Assembly (NCBI GenBank): GCA_943324415.2
Contig: CALPLN020000042.1
Coordinates: forward strand, 1-12,339
Reading direction: 5' to 3'
Origin: Sediminibacterium ginsengisoli
Lineage (GTDB): Bacteria > Bacteroidota > Bacteroidia > Chitinophagales > Chitinophagaceae
DNA length: 12,339 bases
In this document: in pieces, positions 1-6,930 of the stretch
How the letters are laid out: each line of letters opens with the position of its first letter
Position numbering within the stretch: the first letter of the stretch is position 1
The notes under the pieces: generated by a model
Told to the model about the DNA's origin: nothing
The model's database searches: none
The model's input: only the letters and a program-made list of their open reading frames with translations
Made by a program: the position numbers and the translations under genes

Positions 1-900
1 CGTATTCCCTCGATACAATAGATTCAACGATGTTTTCTGTGTTGCATTCCATTGATAGGATAAATTTTGTCTTAGACGAATCAAGTCTAGCTTTCTATAG
101 GTGAAACTTTGTTGTGTACTATAGTTCCTAGCATTAAATTTCAAGCTATCTACTGTGCCACTCATCTGTCCATCATAATGGATGTATTGTATTTGCTGGT
201 AACCTGTCCAATTCTTTTTGAAGCTAAAATCTCTTTTTAGGCTCAACGCAGTTTTAGTATAATCGCTGTATTCAAGTTGTCCATTTTTTTGTCCAATCTG
301 ACTCAGATAGATCCCCCATCCAGATTGCTGTCCCGCTTTGTTCCATACTAAGTCCGACTTTAAAAGCCCATTGTTGTTGATATGATGACTGATTGAAAGT
401 GCATTTTTAGTTGGCCTTGGCGCATGTATAAAATTGACAACCCCTCCAATGGCTTCTGCACCATACAATGCCGAAGCAGGTCCCTTAATGACTTCTATTT
501 GCTGAATGGCTGCAGTATTTATTTCTATCAATGCATTATTACTAAATAATCCACTCGTTCTAATAGGCAGACCGTCTTCAAGATAAAGGTATAAGCCCTT
601 TAGAGAAACAGGTTGTCTTATAGACATCATATGTTGTTCGTTTCCGATGCTAGGCATAAAGACACCACTGACCTTATTCAATAAAAAATCTATTCTTGTT
701 GCCTTCGCTTCTTGTATTTGTTGATTTCCTATGACGCTAATCGCCACTGGGGATTCAATTCTTTTCTCTTTTGATTTGCTTGCAGTTACGATCACCGTGT
801 TTAAACTACTATCAATTATTTTGAATGATTTTACTTGACTCAGACCTATTAAAGGGAAGGAAAACAATAAAAAAACAAAAAATTTAAAATCAATTTGCAT
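1..900 (-). CDS. TonB-dependent outer-membrane receptor, N-terminal part (cut by window edge)
   Basis: The minus strand is open for exactly 300 codons from the ATG at 898-900 to base 1, with no stop, so the C-terminal part lies outside the window. The product begins with a signal peptide (residues 1-22, hydrophobic core FFVFLLFSFPLIGL, likely cleavage after LSQ). A TonB-box-like VIVTAS follows at 36-41, then a plug domain to about residue 160 with the typical IEVIKGPASALYGAEAIGGV segment at about 135-154. The rest (to residue 300) is the first part of the beta-barrel, rich in aromatic, Gln and Asn residues. Receptors of this class import siderophores, haem, cobalamin or glycans across the outer membrane using TonB-ExbBD energy. 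The substrate cannot be told from this part, and no SusC-type N-terminal carboxypeptidase-like extension is present. It is divergent from the M24 peptidase gene. Confidence 0.95.
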   Translation of the reverse strand, partial: MQIDFKFFVFLLFSFPLIGLSQVKSFKIIDSSLNTVIVTASKSKEKRIESPVAISVIGNQQIQEAKATRIDFLLNKVSGVFMPSIGNEQHMMSIRQPVSLKGLYLYLEDGLPIRTSGLFSNNALIEINTAAIQQIEVIKGPASALYGAEAIGGVVNFIHAPRPTKNALSISHHINNNGLLKSDLVWNKAGQQSGWGIYLSQIGQKNGQLEYSDYTKTALSLKRDFSFKKNWTGYQQIQYIHYDGQMSGTVDSLKFNARNYSTQQSFTYRKLDLIRLRQNLSYQWNATQKTSLNLLYRGNT

Positions 901-905
901 AGATG

Positions 906-937
906 CAAATTTAGTAGTTAATTTATTCTAGTTTCAA
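906..937 (-). promoter_or_regulatory. Bacteroidota-type promoter of the TonB receptor
   Basis: Read on the minus strand, TAAATTTG (913 to 906) matches the TAnnTTTG -7 consensus exactly. A TTG (937 to 935) lies 21 nt upstream, inside the range reported for Bacteroidota -33 elements. The -7 box ends only 5 nt before the ATG, so the transcript would be leaderless or nearly so. Confidence 0.5.
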
Positions 938-938
938 T

Positions 939-950
939 ATTGAATTCAAT
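939..950. promoter_or_regulatory. 12-bp perfect palindrome in divergent promoter region (possible operator)
   Basis: ATTGAATTCAAT is its own reverse complement. It lies in the 75-bp gap between the divergent receptor and peptidase genes, next to the -33 element of the receptor promoter. A dimeric regulator could bind here, but a 12-bp AT-rich palindrome can also arise by chance. Confidence 0.25.
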
Positions 951-975
951 TTTATCCATTTTAAGTAGATCTGAC

Positions 976-2259
976 ATGAAACGTATTATAATAGTATTGC
1001 TGTTCCCTTTTTTAGTCAATACCGCTATTGGACAGGTGGCATCTGTGAAAGAACAAGCAAAGATGGTCAATGCGCTATTGGACGATAGAATCACTAATTT
1101 ATTACCTAAGTTAATGGAGGAGTCTAAGATTGATTGTTGGTTAATTGTTTCAAAAGAATACAACGAAGACCCTATCTTAAAAACTTTCCTACCTGCAGAA
1201 TGGCTATCAGCAAGAAGAAGAACGATTTTAGTTTTTAATAAGGATAAAAAAAAGGGCACTATTAATAGTTATGCAATTGCAAGATATCAAGTGGGTAAAA
1301 GTATTCAAGCAGCATGGAATCCGGAGATAGAACCAGATCAGTGGAAGGCCCTTTCAAAGTTATTGGATAGTTTAAGCCCCAATAAAATTGGTGTAAATAC
1401 CTCTATGGATTATGGACATGCAGATGGAATGCATGTTACAGAGTACAATGAACTTAAAAAAGTATTGTCACCGACTCAATTGACAAAAATAGTATCTGCA
1501 GAGAAACTAGGTGTTGCTTGGCTTGAGACCAGAACAGAAAAAGAAATGGCCTTGTACCCAACACTACTTTCTATCACCCATCAAATCATTCAAGAAGGAT
1601 TTAGCAATCAAGTCATTCAGCCGAATCAAACAAGCACCAATGACCTAGTCTGGTGGTTTAGACAAAAGGTAGTTGATCTTGGTTTGTCAACTTGGTTTCA
1701 TCCTTCGGTTGAGATTCAAAGAAGGGTCAGTAATGAAAACGATATCATCATAAGACCTGGTGATTTATTGCATGTTGACTTTGGAATCAGCTATTTGAGA
1801 CTTAATTCGGATGTACAAGAGCATGCCTATGTTTTAATGCCCAATGAAACCGAAGTTCCATCGGAATTGGCTGCAGCATTTACCAAGACAAATAGACTTC
1901 AAGATATTTTAACATCCTCTTTTAAAACGGGTAGAACGGGTAATGAAATATTAGCAAGCGCTATAAAACAAGCAAAAGCCGAAGGTATTCAGCCAAGCAT
2001 CTACACCCATCCAATTGGATTTCATGGACATGCGGCTGGAACGACCATTGGCATGTGGGATATGCAGCAAGGGGTGCCAGGTTCAGGTGATTATGCAATG
2101 CGTCCAAACACCTGTTATAGCATTGAATTGAATGCGATACATGCCTTAAACGGATGGAATAAGCCTGTAAGAATGGCGTTAGAACAAAATGGCTATTTCA
2201 ATGGAACAAGTTTCGACTATCTTGACGGACGCCAAAAAACAATTCATTTGATTCAATAA
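976..2259 (+). CDS. Secreted M24-family metallopeptidase (Xaa-Pro aminopeptidase-like)
   Basis: The product has 427 residues and a pita-bread-fold aminopeptidase/prolidase-like C-terminal half. The ATG at 976 is chosen because it starts a good signal peptide (residues 1-20, MKRIIIVLLF... to AIGQ). An in-frame TTG at 940 would add 12 residues ahead of it and spoil the signal. Residues about 30-190 form the usual non-catalytic N-terminal domain. The five expected metal ligands of the family are visible: Asp268 (HVDFG), Asp279 (NSDVQ), His352 (FHGHAAG), Glu384 (YSIELN) and Glu403 (MALEQ), so a dinuclear-metal enzyme is likely active. The signal peptide suggests a periplasmic or exported enzyme trimming peptides that have proline near the N-terminus. 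The fold is well supported; the substrate is inferred. The gene is monocistronic and divergent from the TonB receptor. Confidence 0.93.
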   Translation: MKRIIIVLLFPFLVNTAIGQVASVKEQAKMVNALLDDRITNLLPKLMEESKIDCWLIVSKEYNEDPILKTFLPAEWLSARRRTILVFNKDKKKGTINSYAIARYQVGKSIQAAWNPEIEPDQWKALSKLLDSLSPNKIGVNTSMDYGHADGMHVTEYNELKKVLSPTQLTKIVSAEKLGVAWLETRTEKEMALYPTLLSITHQIIQEGFSNQVIQPNQTSTNDLVWWFRQKVVDLGLSTWFHPSVEIQRRVSNENDIIIRPGDLLHVDFGISYLRLNSDVQEHAYVLMPNETEVPSELAAAFTKTNRLQDILTSSFKTGRTGNEILASAIKQAKAEGIQPSIYTHPIGFHGHAAGTTIGMWDMQQGVPGSGDYAMRPNTCYSIELNAIHALNGWNKPVRMALEQNGYFNGTSFDYLDGRQKTIHLIQ

Positions 2260-2289
2260 ACAGCATAGGACTGGTTAAGGATTCTAACC

Positions 2290-2577
2290 CTAAATGATCA
2301 CAACACTGTTGGTAGTCCCATATACATTAAGGGCTTGTGCATCGGCTTGATCATCGTTTAGCCAGGTTTTCTTGTCTACTAAGTATTTGAATTCGTGTTG
2401 AGTCCCTTTATCGATATTCATCTCGACTGCAAAGCTGCCATCTTTTTTCTTTGCCAATGCAATTCCTTTTTTCCATTCATTGTTTAAACCAAAAATTTCT
2501 ACTTTTTTTGCATCTGACGCCACAGTGAATTTTACTTTGCAATAATCCTTTGTTTTATAATATTTTTTTTCGATCAT
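2290..2577 (-). CDS. Small stand-alone CBM48 / isoamylase early-set-domain protein
   Basis: This 95-residue protein consists of a single beta-sandwich resembling the glycogen-binding CBM48/AMPK-beta domain. The pattern seen is KVKFTVASDAKKVEIFG (14-30), LNNEW with Trp35, a GSFAVEMNID strand (47-56), then HEFKYLVDKKTWLND (61-75) with Trp72, and NVYGTTNSVV near the end. Trp35, Trp72 and Asn90 match the positions that usually contact alpha-glucan. The ATG at 2577 is chosen because the upstream in-frame start (2622) is a TTG and would add 15 residues that are not part of the domain. There is no signal peptide and no catalytic domain, so it is a cytoplasmic binding protein at most. Its partner is unknown and neither neighbour is a glycogen gene. 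Confidence 0.85.
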   Translation of the reverse strand: MIEKKYYKTKDYCKVKFTVASDAKKVEIFGLNNEWKKGIALAKKKDGSFAVEMNIDKGTQHEFKYLVDKKTWLNDDQADAQALNVYGTTNSVVII

Positions 2578-2678
2578 AACCTGAGTTTTATTTTTAATGA
2601 AATCGTTGTTGACTTTCCTCAATTTTGAAATGTAAAAAGCAAAGGATGGTCTATCTACTATTTAATACAAGTCTTTCT

Positions 2679-2686
2679 CAAAGGTA
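2679..2686 (-). promoter_or_regulatory. -7 box upstream of the CBM48 gene
   Basis: On the minus strand TACCTTTG matches the TAnnTTTG consensus perfectly. It would give a leader of about 95 nt before the ATG at 2577. No TTG is found 17-23 nt upstream, so the -33 element is missing or atypical. Confidence 0.4.
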
Positions 2687-2740
2687 ACCCCCAACGCAGT
2701 TGATTATTAAAAATTGGCAAAGCGCAAACGTTAGCAACAA

Positions 2741-2770
2741 AAAAAGACTCCAAAAATTTGGAGTCTTTTT
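2741..2770 (-). terminator. Intrinsic terminator of the DUF47-pit operon
   Basis: A perfect 14-bp inverted repeat (2741-2754 with 2757-2770, core GACTCCAAA/TTTGGAGTC) is flanked by a run of A on the left and of T on the right, so it can work in either direction. It lies 25 bp past the pit stop codon. Because the next gene leftward is also on the minus strand with its own promoter, its job is to end the phosphate operon. Confidence 0.9.
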
Positions 2771-2794
2771 TAAAACGATCAATGTATTATCCCT

Positions 2795-4507
2795 TTATTT
2801 AAGGAAAAAGGTCACAATATAATAGGTGATGGCAGCAAGTACCGCACTCACAGGAATGGTCAATATCCATGCCCATAATAAGTTAGTTGTTACACCCCAT
2901 CTTACTGCACTTAATCTTTTAGTTGCACCAACACCAATGATTGAACCAGTGATGGTATGTGTTGTAGATACTGGGATGCCCATTTGTCCCGTAAAGAACA
3001 AGGTAAATGCGCCAGCTGTTTCGGCAGCAACCCCTTCTAATGGCGTTACTTTAGTGATTTTGGAACCCATTGTTTTTACAATTTTCCAACCACCACTCAT
3101 GGTACCTAAACCAATGGCTAAGTAACATGCTACCGGCACCCAACTTGGCAGTGATGCAAAATCTTGGATACTACCACTTGCGATCAACGCAGCTCCTATG
3201 ATACCCATTACTTTTTGTGCATCGTTTCCTCCGTGTCCAATACTGAATGCGGCTGAACTAAATAACTGTAATTTCTTAAACATGTTCCCAACTGTTAACG
3301 CTGTTGGGGTCTTTATTTTTTCAACATACAGGTAGATCAACATGAATATCAATGAAGAACCAAAGATGCCATTCACAATGATGGTATTGTCTGCTTTGTC
3401 AACTTCTGAAGCAAAAGTTTTTTCAATATCGAACTTTGTAATTTTTGCTTTAACCTTATCCATGTTCTTATCTTGAATCGGATAAATAGTATGGATTGCA
3501 GTGAGTGCGGAGTCAATGCCAATGGTGCCTGCTAAATATGCTTTTAGAGGTAATTTGTATTCTTCGGTAATTAATTTTGCTTTGTCATATTCACGCTTAG
3601 CAGTATCATTCTCAGGTGCTTTTGCTTCCAATACTAAAAAGTCGTTGGCATTTCTTACCGCATCCTTTAATTTACTTACCGCAATTTGGTCTAACCAACC
3701 ACTATCTTTTGCAACCTTAGCAATATAGTCTGCACTGGTCTTGTCAAAGTTTTCTATATAAGGATGAATATGATCAAAATTAGCGTTGGCTTTCGCTAAT
3801 TTTTCATTCGCAGTAGCGATTTTGCCCAACAAGATGGTATCAGCCTTTTTTTCTTCAAGTTCACTAGTCAAGTTCGCCACCTCGGTTTTATATTTATCGA
3901 TACCATAAAATTTCTGAGCATTCTCATTCATCTTGCTATTTTCGAAATAGTCAAATAAGAAAGCGGTCAATACGGTTACCACTACAATAATTCCAAGCCT
4001 GTACCAAATATTCTGCATGATTGTCACTACTGTGATGAACATGGATATGATGATTCCAATCATTGGAGCAAGAAAAATGAATAAAATGGTTTTAATAATG
4101 GTATCCGCATCTACGATTTTAGCCCATGAGAAATTAATCCCTTTTACAGACAACGCATGCGCAATAGCAGCTCCTGCAAATCCACCTATCAAAGTATGTG
4201 ACGATGAGGAAGGAATACCATACCACCAAGTGAGCAAGTTCCAGAAAATTGCAGCCAGTAATCCAGAAAATATAACCGGTAACGTAATAAACTCTTTGTA
4301 AACCGTTTTGCTGATTGAATTTGCAACTGCATGGTCTTTGAAAATCCAGAATGCAACTGAATTAAACAATGCCGCCCAAAGTACTGCTTGAAAAGGGGTC
4401 AACACTTTTGTTGAAACCACTGTTGCAATAGAGTTAGCAGCATCATGAAAACCGTTGATATAGTCAAATATAAGCGCAAGCGCTATGATGATAATTAATA
4501 AAGTCAT
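2795..4507 (-). CDS. pit: PiT-family inorganic phosphate transporter with large central insertion
   Basis: This 570-residue inner-membrane permease of the PiT (SLC20-like) family takes up phosphate by ion symport. The two inverted family repeats are clear: DYINGFHDAANSIATVVSTK (15-34) with GIPSSSSHTLIGG (97-109), and FSIGHGGNDAQKVMGIIGAA (421-440) with GIPVSTTHTITGSIIGVG (510-527). About ten hydrophobic helices are visible. Between the helix at about 171-187 and the one at about 376-394 lies a hydrophilic insertion of roughly 185 residues, rich in Lys, Glu and Ala and with helical, coiled-coil-like stretches (for example 209-243). Simple PiT proteins lack such an insertion. The start is 11 bp after the stop of the DUF47 gene, with which it forms an operon. 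A terminator follows at 2741-2770. The family is certain; the coupling ion is not visible. Confidence 0.97.
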   Translation of the reverse strand: MTLLIIIIALALIFDYINGFHDAANSIATVVSTKVLTPFQAVLWAALFNSVAFWIFKDHAVANSISKTVYKEFITLPVIFSGLLAAIFWNLLTWWYGIPSSSSHTLIGGFAGAAIAHALSVKGINFSWAKIVDADTIIKTILFIFLAPMIGIIISMFITVVTIMQNIWYRLGIIVVVTVLTAFLFDYFENSKMNENAQKFYGIDKYKTEVANLTSELEEKKADTILLGKIATANEKLAKANANFDHIHPYIENFDKTSADYIAKVAKDSGWLDQIAVSKLKDAVRNANDFLVLEAKAPENDTAKREYDKAKLITEEYKLPLKAYLAGTIGIDSALTAIHTIYPIQDKNMDKVKAKITKFDIEKTFASEVDKADNTIIVNGIFGSSLIFMLIYLYVEKIKTPTALTVGNMFKKLQLFSSAAFSIGHGGNDAQKVMGIIGAALIASGSIQDFASLPSWVPVACYLAIGLGTMSGGWKIVKTMGSKITKVTPLEGVAAETAGAFTLFFTGQMGIPVSTTHTITGSIIGVGATKRLSAVRWGVTTNLLWAWILTIPVSAVLAAITYYIVTFFLK

Positions 4508-4518
4508 TGTGCAATAAA

Positions 4519-5166
4519 TTAAGCGTACTTGATAATAATTGATTCGATTACATTAGATACATCTTCAATTTTATCTGTTGCTATTTCAAGTACTTGATAG
4601 ATCTCTCTTTTCTTAATTACTTCTTTGAAATCATTTTCTTGTTCGAACAATCTTTCAATACTCATATCAAATACATCGTCTGCCTGATTTTCGATGCTGT
4701 TGATTTTAATCATTGCATCTGTCATTTCCTTAATATTCTTCATATTGCGTAAACCAAGTACCGCCTTCTTAGTTTCCTGAGTGCCTTGTAAAATCAGTTC
4801 TGCTAATTTGTGAATACCTGTATCATTCGGGTTCACTTTATAGAAATTGATTTTTTTAGCCGATGCATAGATATAATCTGCGATATCATCTAATGAAGTA
4901 GCAAGGTAGTGGATGTCCTCTCTGTCAAATGGAGTGATAAAGTTTCTACCTAATTCGGTGAAAATATTGTGTGTTAATTCGTCGTTTTTATGCTCAAGGT
5001 TTTCAATTTGTGCTAAAATATTAGCTCTAACATCTATGTCTGGCTCGTTGACCATTTCTTTAAGTTTCACGCCCATTTCGTATACATGTTCAGCAACCTC
5101 TTCAAAAAGTTGAAAGAAAACCCTGTCTTTTGGTAAGAAAATCTTCATAATTGAGTTAAAGTCCAT
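4519..5166 (-). CDS. DUF47 / PhoU-like phosphate transport accessory protein
   Basis: The product has 215 residues and is an all-helical cytoplasmic protein of the DUF47 (TIGR00153, PhoU-like) family. The N-terminal IMKIFLPKDRVFFQLFEEVAE (6-26) is characteristic. Two acidic metal-cluster-type motifs follow: FDREDIHYLATSLDDIADY (80-98) and EIATDKIEDVSN (194-205), with IENQADDVFD (158-167) between them. Members encoded next to pit genes are thought to tune or gate the transporter, as PhoU does for Pst. This gene is first in a two-gene operon, 11 bp ahead of pit. No Shine-Dalgarno sequence is present upstream, and I could not find a convincing TAnnTTTG box. Confidence 0.95.
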   Translation of the reverse strand: MDFNSIMKIFLPKDRVFFQLFEEVAEHVYEMGVKLKEMVNEPDIDVRANILAQIENLEHKNDELTHNIFTELGRNFITPFDREDIHYLATSLDDIADYIYASAKKINFYKVNPNDTGIHKLAELILQGTQETKKAVLGLRNMKNIKEMTDAMIKINSIENQADDVFDMSIERLFEQENDFKEVIKKREIYQVLEIATDKIEDVSNVIESIIIKYA

Positions 5167-5333
5167 AAAATAAAATTTGGTAATATATGTGTCTGTAAAT
5201 TTCCTTCAAAATCACCTAATCAAGTGGATGCCTATATTACGAAATTGTTAACAAAAGAGGGCTTGGACTGACCAAATAGAGAGAGTGTTAAGCAGATAAA
5301 TTAGACTGCATCGTTCCAGATCCTAAAATGAAA

Positions 5334-5388
5334 AGGGGAGCTGGTTGCCCGGCTCCCCTGTAAAATCCATAGCTTTCCCCCAAAAGCT
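5334..5388 (+). ncRNA. Two-hairpin structured element, function unknown
   Basis: Hairpin 1 pairs 5334-5344 with 5349-5359 (arms AGGGGAGCTGG and CCGGCTCCCCT, loop TTGC). Its one non-Watson-Crick pair (5342/5351) is a G-U wobble in plus-strand RNA but a C-A mismatch in minus-strand RNA, which favours the plus strand as the transcribed one. Hairpin 2 is AGCTTT / AAAGCT with loop CCCCCA (5371-5388). The C-rich loop of hairpin 2 could also pair with the GGGG of hairpin 1, giving two mutually exclusive folds. It could be a small RNA, a leader element of the downstream gene, or, read leftward with the adjoining AAAA, a terminator. Transcription is not shown by the sequence. Confidence 0.4.
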
Positions 5389-5438
5389 GAAGCGAAATTC
5401 TGCATTCCAACATAAATTAAAAAGTAATGGGTAAATAA

Positions 5439-5471
5439 TTGGGTGAGGTAATAGGTTATTTCTTATTTTTA
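5439..5471 (+). promoter_or_regulatory. Possible promoter of the kelch/winged-helix gene
   Basis: TTG (5439-5441), 22 nt, then TATTTTTA (5464-5471), which matches TAnnTTTG at all fixed positions but the last. It would give a leader of about 50 nt. If this is the real promoter, the hairpins at 5334-5388 lie upstream of the transcript and not in it. Confidence 0.25.
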
Positions 5472-5526
5472 TATAGAAATTATTCTTATACAATAAGTTA
5501 CTTTCCTAATTATATATTGAAAATCA

Positions 5527-6930
5527 ATGCGTTATACAATTATTAAATTATTTTCTTTTTTAGTCTTTTTGCTACAATTAAGTACTGTTTCTGCACAATA
5601 TATTCCTTGCGAGCGGTTTTATACGGTTTTTTATAACCCATTTTTGCAAAAAATAAATGATTTAAAGGAGTATAATGGTAATATTATTTTAGGTAATAGT
5701 ACCAAAATCCTACCCTTAACAGGCACTACTTTTGCGCCCAATGCGCAGGAATTGATCAAGCACAATGGTAAGATCTACCTGTTTTTAGCTCAGACAGGGT
5801 TTATCTTCAAAATGTCTGAGCCACAAGGGGATAGCGTGGTTTTTAGAAAAATTGACAATACCATCAATATCAATTACAATATTGACTGTACCAATTTCAT
5901 CTACAAGGACCAGATCTACAATTACGGAGGATATGGATTTTGGTCTAAAACGGCACATTTAAGAAAATACAATGCAGTTGACCTTGAGTGGGATATCCAG
6001 CCAACCAATATCGAAGTTTTCACCGCCGACTATGACTGGTTTTCGCCTTCAGAAGGCAGGTTATATGTCCCAATTCAGAGGATAGAAAAAAAAGGGCTAA
6101 AAGACCCAAAATTAAACAACGGCGTTTTCGACTATACCAGCTATTATTTAGACATTAAAACCGCCGACTGGGTTAAGATAGGCAAAACATCGAGTCCGCT
6201 TATTAAGCTCGTTAATCAAAAAAATACTTATGTCAATTATACACATGACAAAGGCAGGATGTACATAATCAATGACGAAGCTTATCTATTAGATTATGTA
6301 GAAAATAAAATATACAAGTCAAAAAGAGCAGACTTAAATCAATTTTTTATTCGCAATGCCCAGGACATGACGGTGTTCTATTATAAGGGCAAGTACTATA
6401 AATATCAGTCAGGGCTCCAGACTTTTAAAACTTGGGATTTAAACATAAATGATTTTCAACTAATGGACTTTCCAATATGGGGAAGTGACTATATGACGTT
6501 GGTCCTTGTATTGGTAGTCGTGTTTGCAGCCTTCGTTATTGGTATTTTTGCTTGGCTTTTCAAAAGAAGTGTCACAAAGAAAATAGAAAAAGCCCAATTA
6601 AAAGTGCTGAAAACAAAAACGATGAATCAAGCTTTTACCGAAACAGAAACGAGTTTGATTCAATTACTGTTAGACGCACACGGCACGAATCGTCATGTTG
6701 AAATTTCAGAAATCAATCATGTATTGGGCATAAAGGACAAGAATATTGGTTTGCAGAAAAAAGTACGAAGCGATGTGATCAATGCCATCAATGATAAATA
6801 TATTTTTATTACGCAAGGCGAAATCAACTTAATTGGCAGTGTTAGAAAAGAAGACGACAAAAGATTCTTTGAATATTTTGTCGTTCCTACAGAGGTTAAA
6901 ACTGTTCAAAAGTTGATTGAGAAAAATTAA
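5527..6930 (+). CDS. Membrane-anchored protein: kelch-like extracytoplasmic region, one TM helix, winged-helix-like cytoplasmic tail
   Basis: I do not recognise this 467-residue protein as a named gene. Visible parts: a signal sequence (residues 1-24, ending VSAQ); an extracytoplasmic region (25-320) rich in Tyr and Trp with beta-propeller character, including a kelch-like stretch (YNYGGYGFWSKTAHLRKYN, 131-149, with Trp155 following) and repeated 'G-K-I/M-Y' strands (81-84, 243-246, 288-291); one membrane helix (about 322-345) followed by KRSVTKK; a short linker helix (352-370); and a C-terminal domain (370-453). That last domain has a pattern I associate with Bacteroidota winged-helix-like domains: EISEINHVLGI (392-402), LQKKVRSDVINAINDKY (409-425), then LIGSVRKEDDKRFFEYFV (435-452). 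The arrangement suggests a one-component sensor that passes an outside signal to a cytoplasmic, possibly DNA-binding, domain. That function is inference. The stop codon overlaps the pckA stop by 4 bp, tail to tail. Confidence 0.88.
   Translation: MRYTIIKLFSFLVFLLQLSTVSAQYIPCERFYTVFYNPFLQKINDLKEYNGNIILGNSTKILPLTGTTFAPNAQELIKHNGKIYLFLAQTGFIFKMSEPQGDSVVFRKIDNTININYNIDCTNFIYKDQIYNYGGYGFWSKTAHLRKYNAVDLEWDIQPTNIEVFTADYDWFSPSEGRLYVPIQRIEKKGLKDPKLNNGVFDYTSYYLDIKTADWVKIGKTSSPLIKLVNQKNTYVNYTHDKGRMYIINDEAYLLDYVENKIYKSKRADLNQFFIRNAQDMTVFYYKGKYYKYQSGLQTFKTWDLNINDFQLMDFPIWGSDYMTLVLVLVVVFAAFVIGIFAWLFKRSVTKKIEKAQLKVLKTKTMNQAFTETETSLIQLLLDAHGTNRHVEISEINHVLGIKDKNIGLQKKVRSDVINAINDKYIFITQGEINLIGSVRKEDDKRFFEYFVVPTEVKTVQKLIEKN

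Larger units (their letters stand above)
5167..5526. other. 360-bp intergenic region between the phosphate operon and the kelch/winged-helix gene
   Basis: This gap separates two divergently transcribed units. It holds two hairpins (5334-5359 and 5371-5388), a weak promoter candidate (5439-5471) and otherwise AT-rich sequence. I see no ORF, tRNA or known riboswitch in it. The promoter of the phosphate operon must lie in the left part but has no recognisable consensus. Confidence 0.7.

Noticed and set aside
918..1259. Minus-strand ORF of 113 codons opposite the M24 gene start
   Set aside because: Lies antisense to the signal peptide and N-domain of a clear gene and resembles no known protein.
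2273..2289. Small inverted repeat GGTTA...TAACC between the M24 and CBM48 stop codons as a terminator
   Set aside because: Only 5 bp of stem and no T-run on either strand.
2826..4301. Plus-strand ORFs opposite pit (2826-3125, 3501-3728, 4017-4301)
   Set aside because: They mirror the transporter's membrane and insertion codons; pit is certain on the other strand.
5196..5203. TAAATTTC as a plus-strand -7 box for an RNA covering the hairpins
   Set aside because: Differs from consensus in the last base and the nearest TTG is 16 nt upstream, just outside the usual spacing; too weak to call.
5503..5510. TACTTTCC close to the start at 5527 as its -7 box
   Set aside because: Poor match to TAnnTTTG; the upstream TTG-N22-TATTTTTA pair is better.
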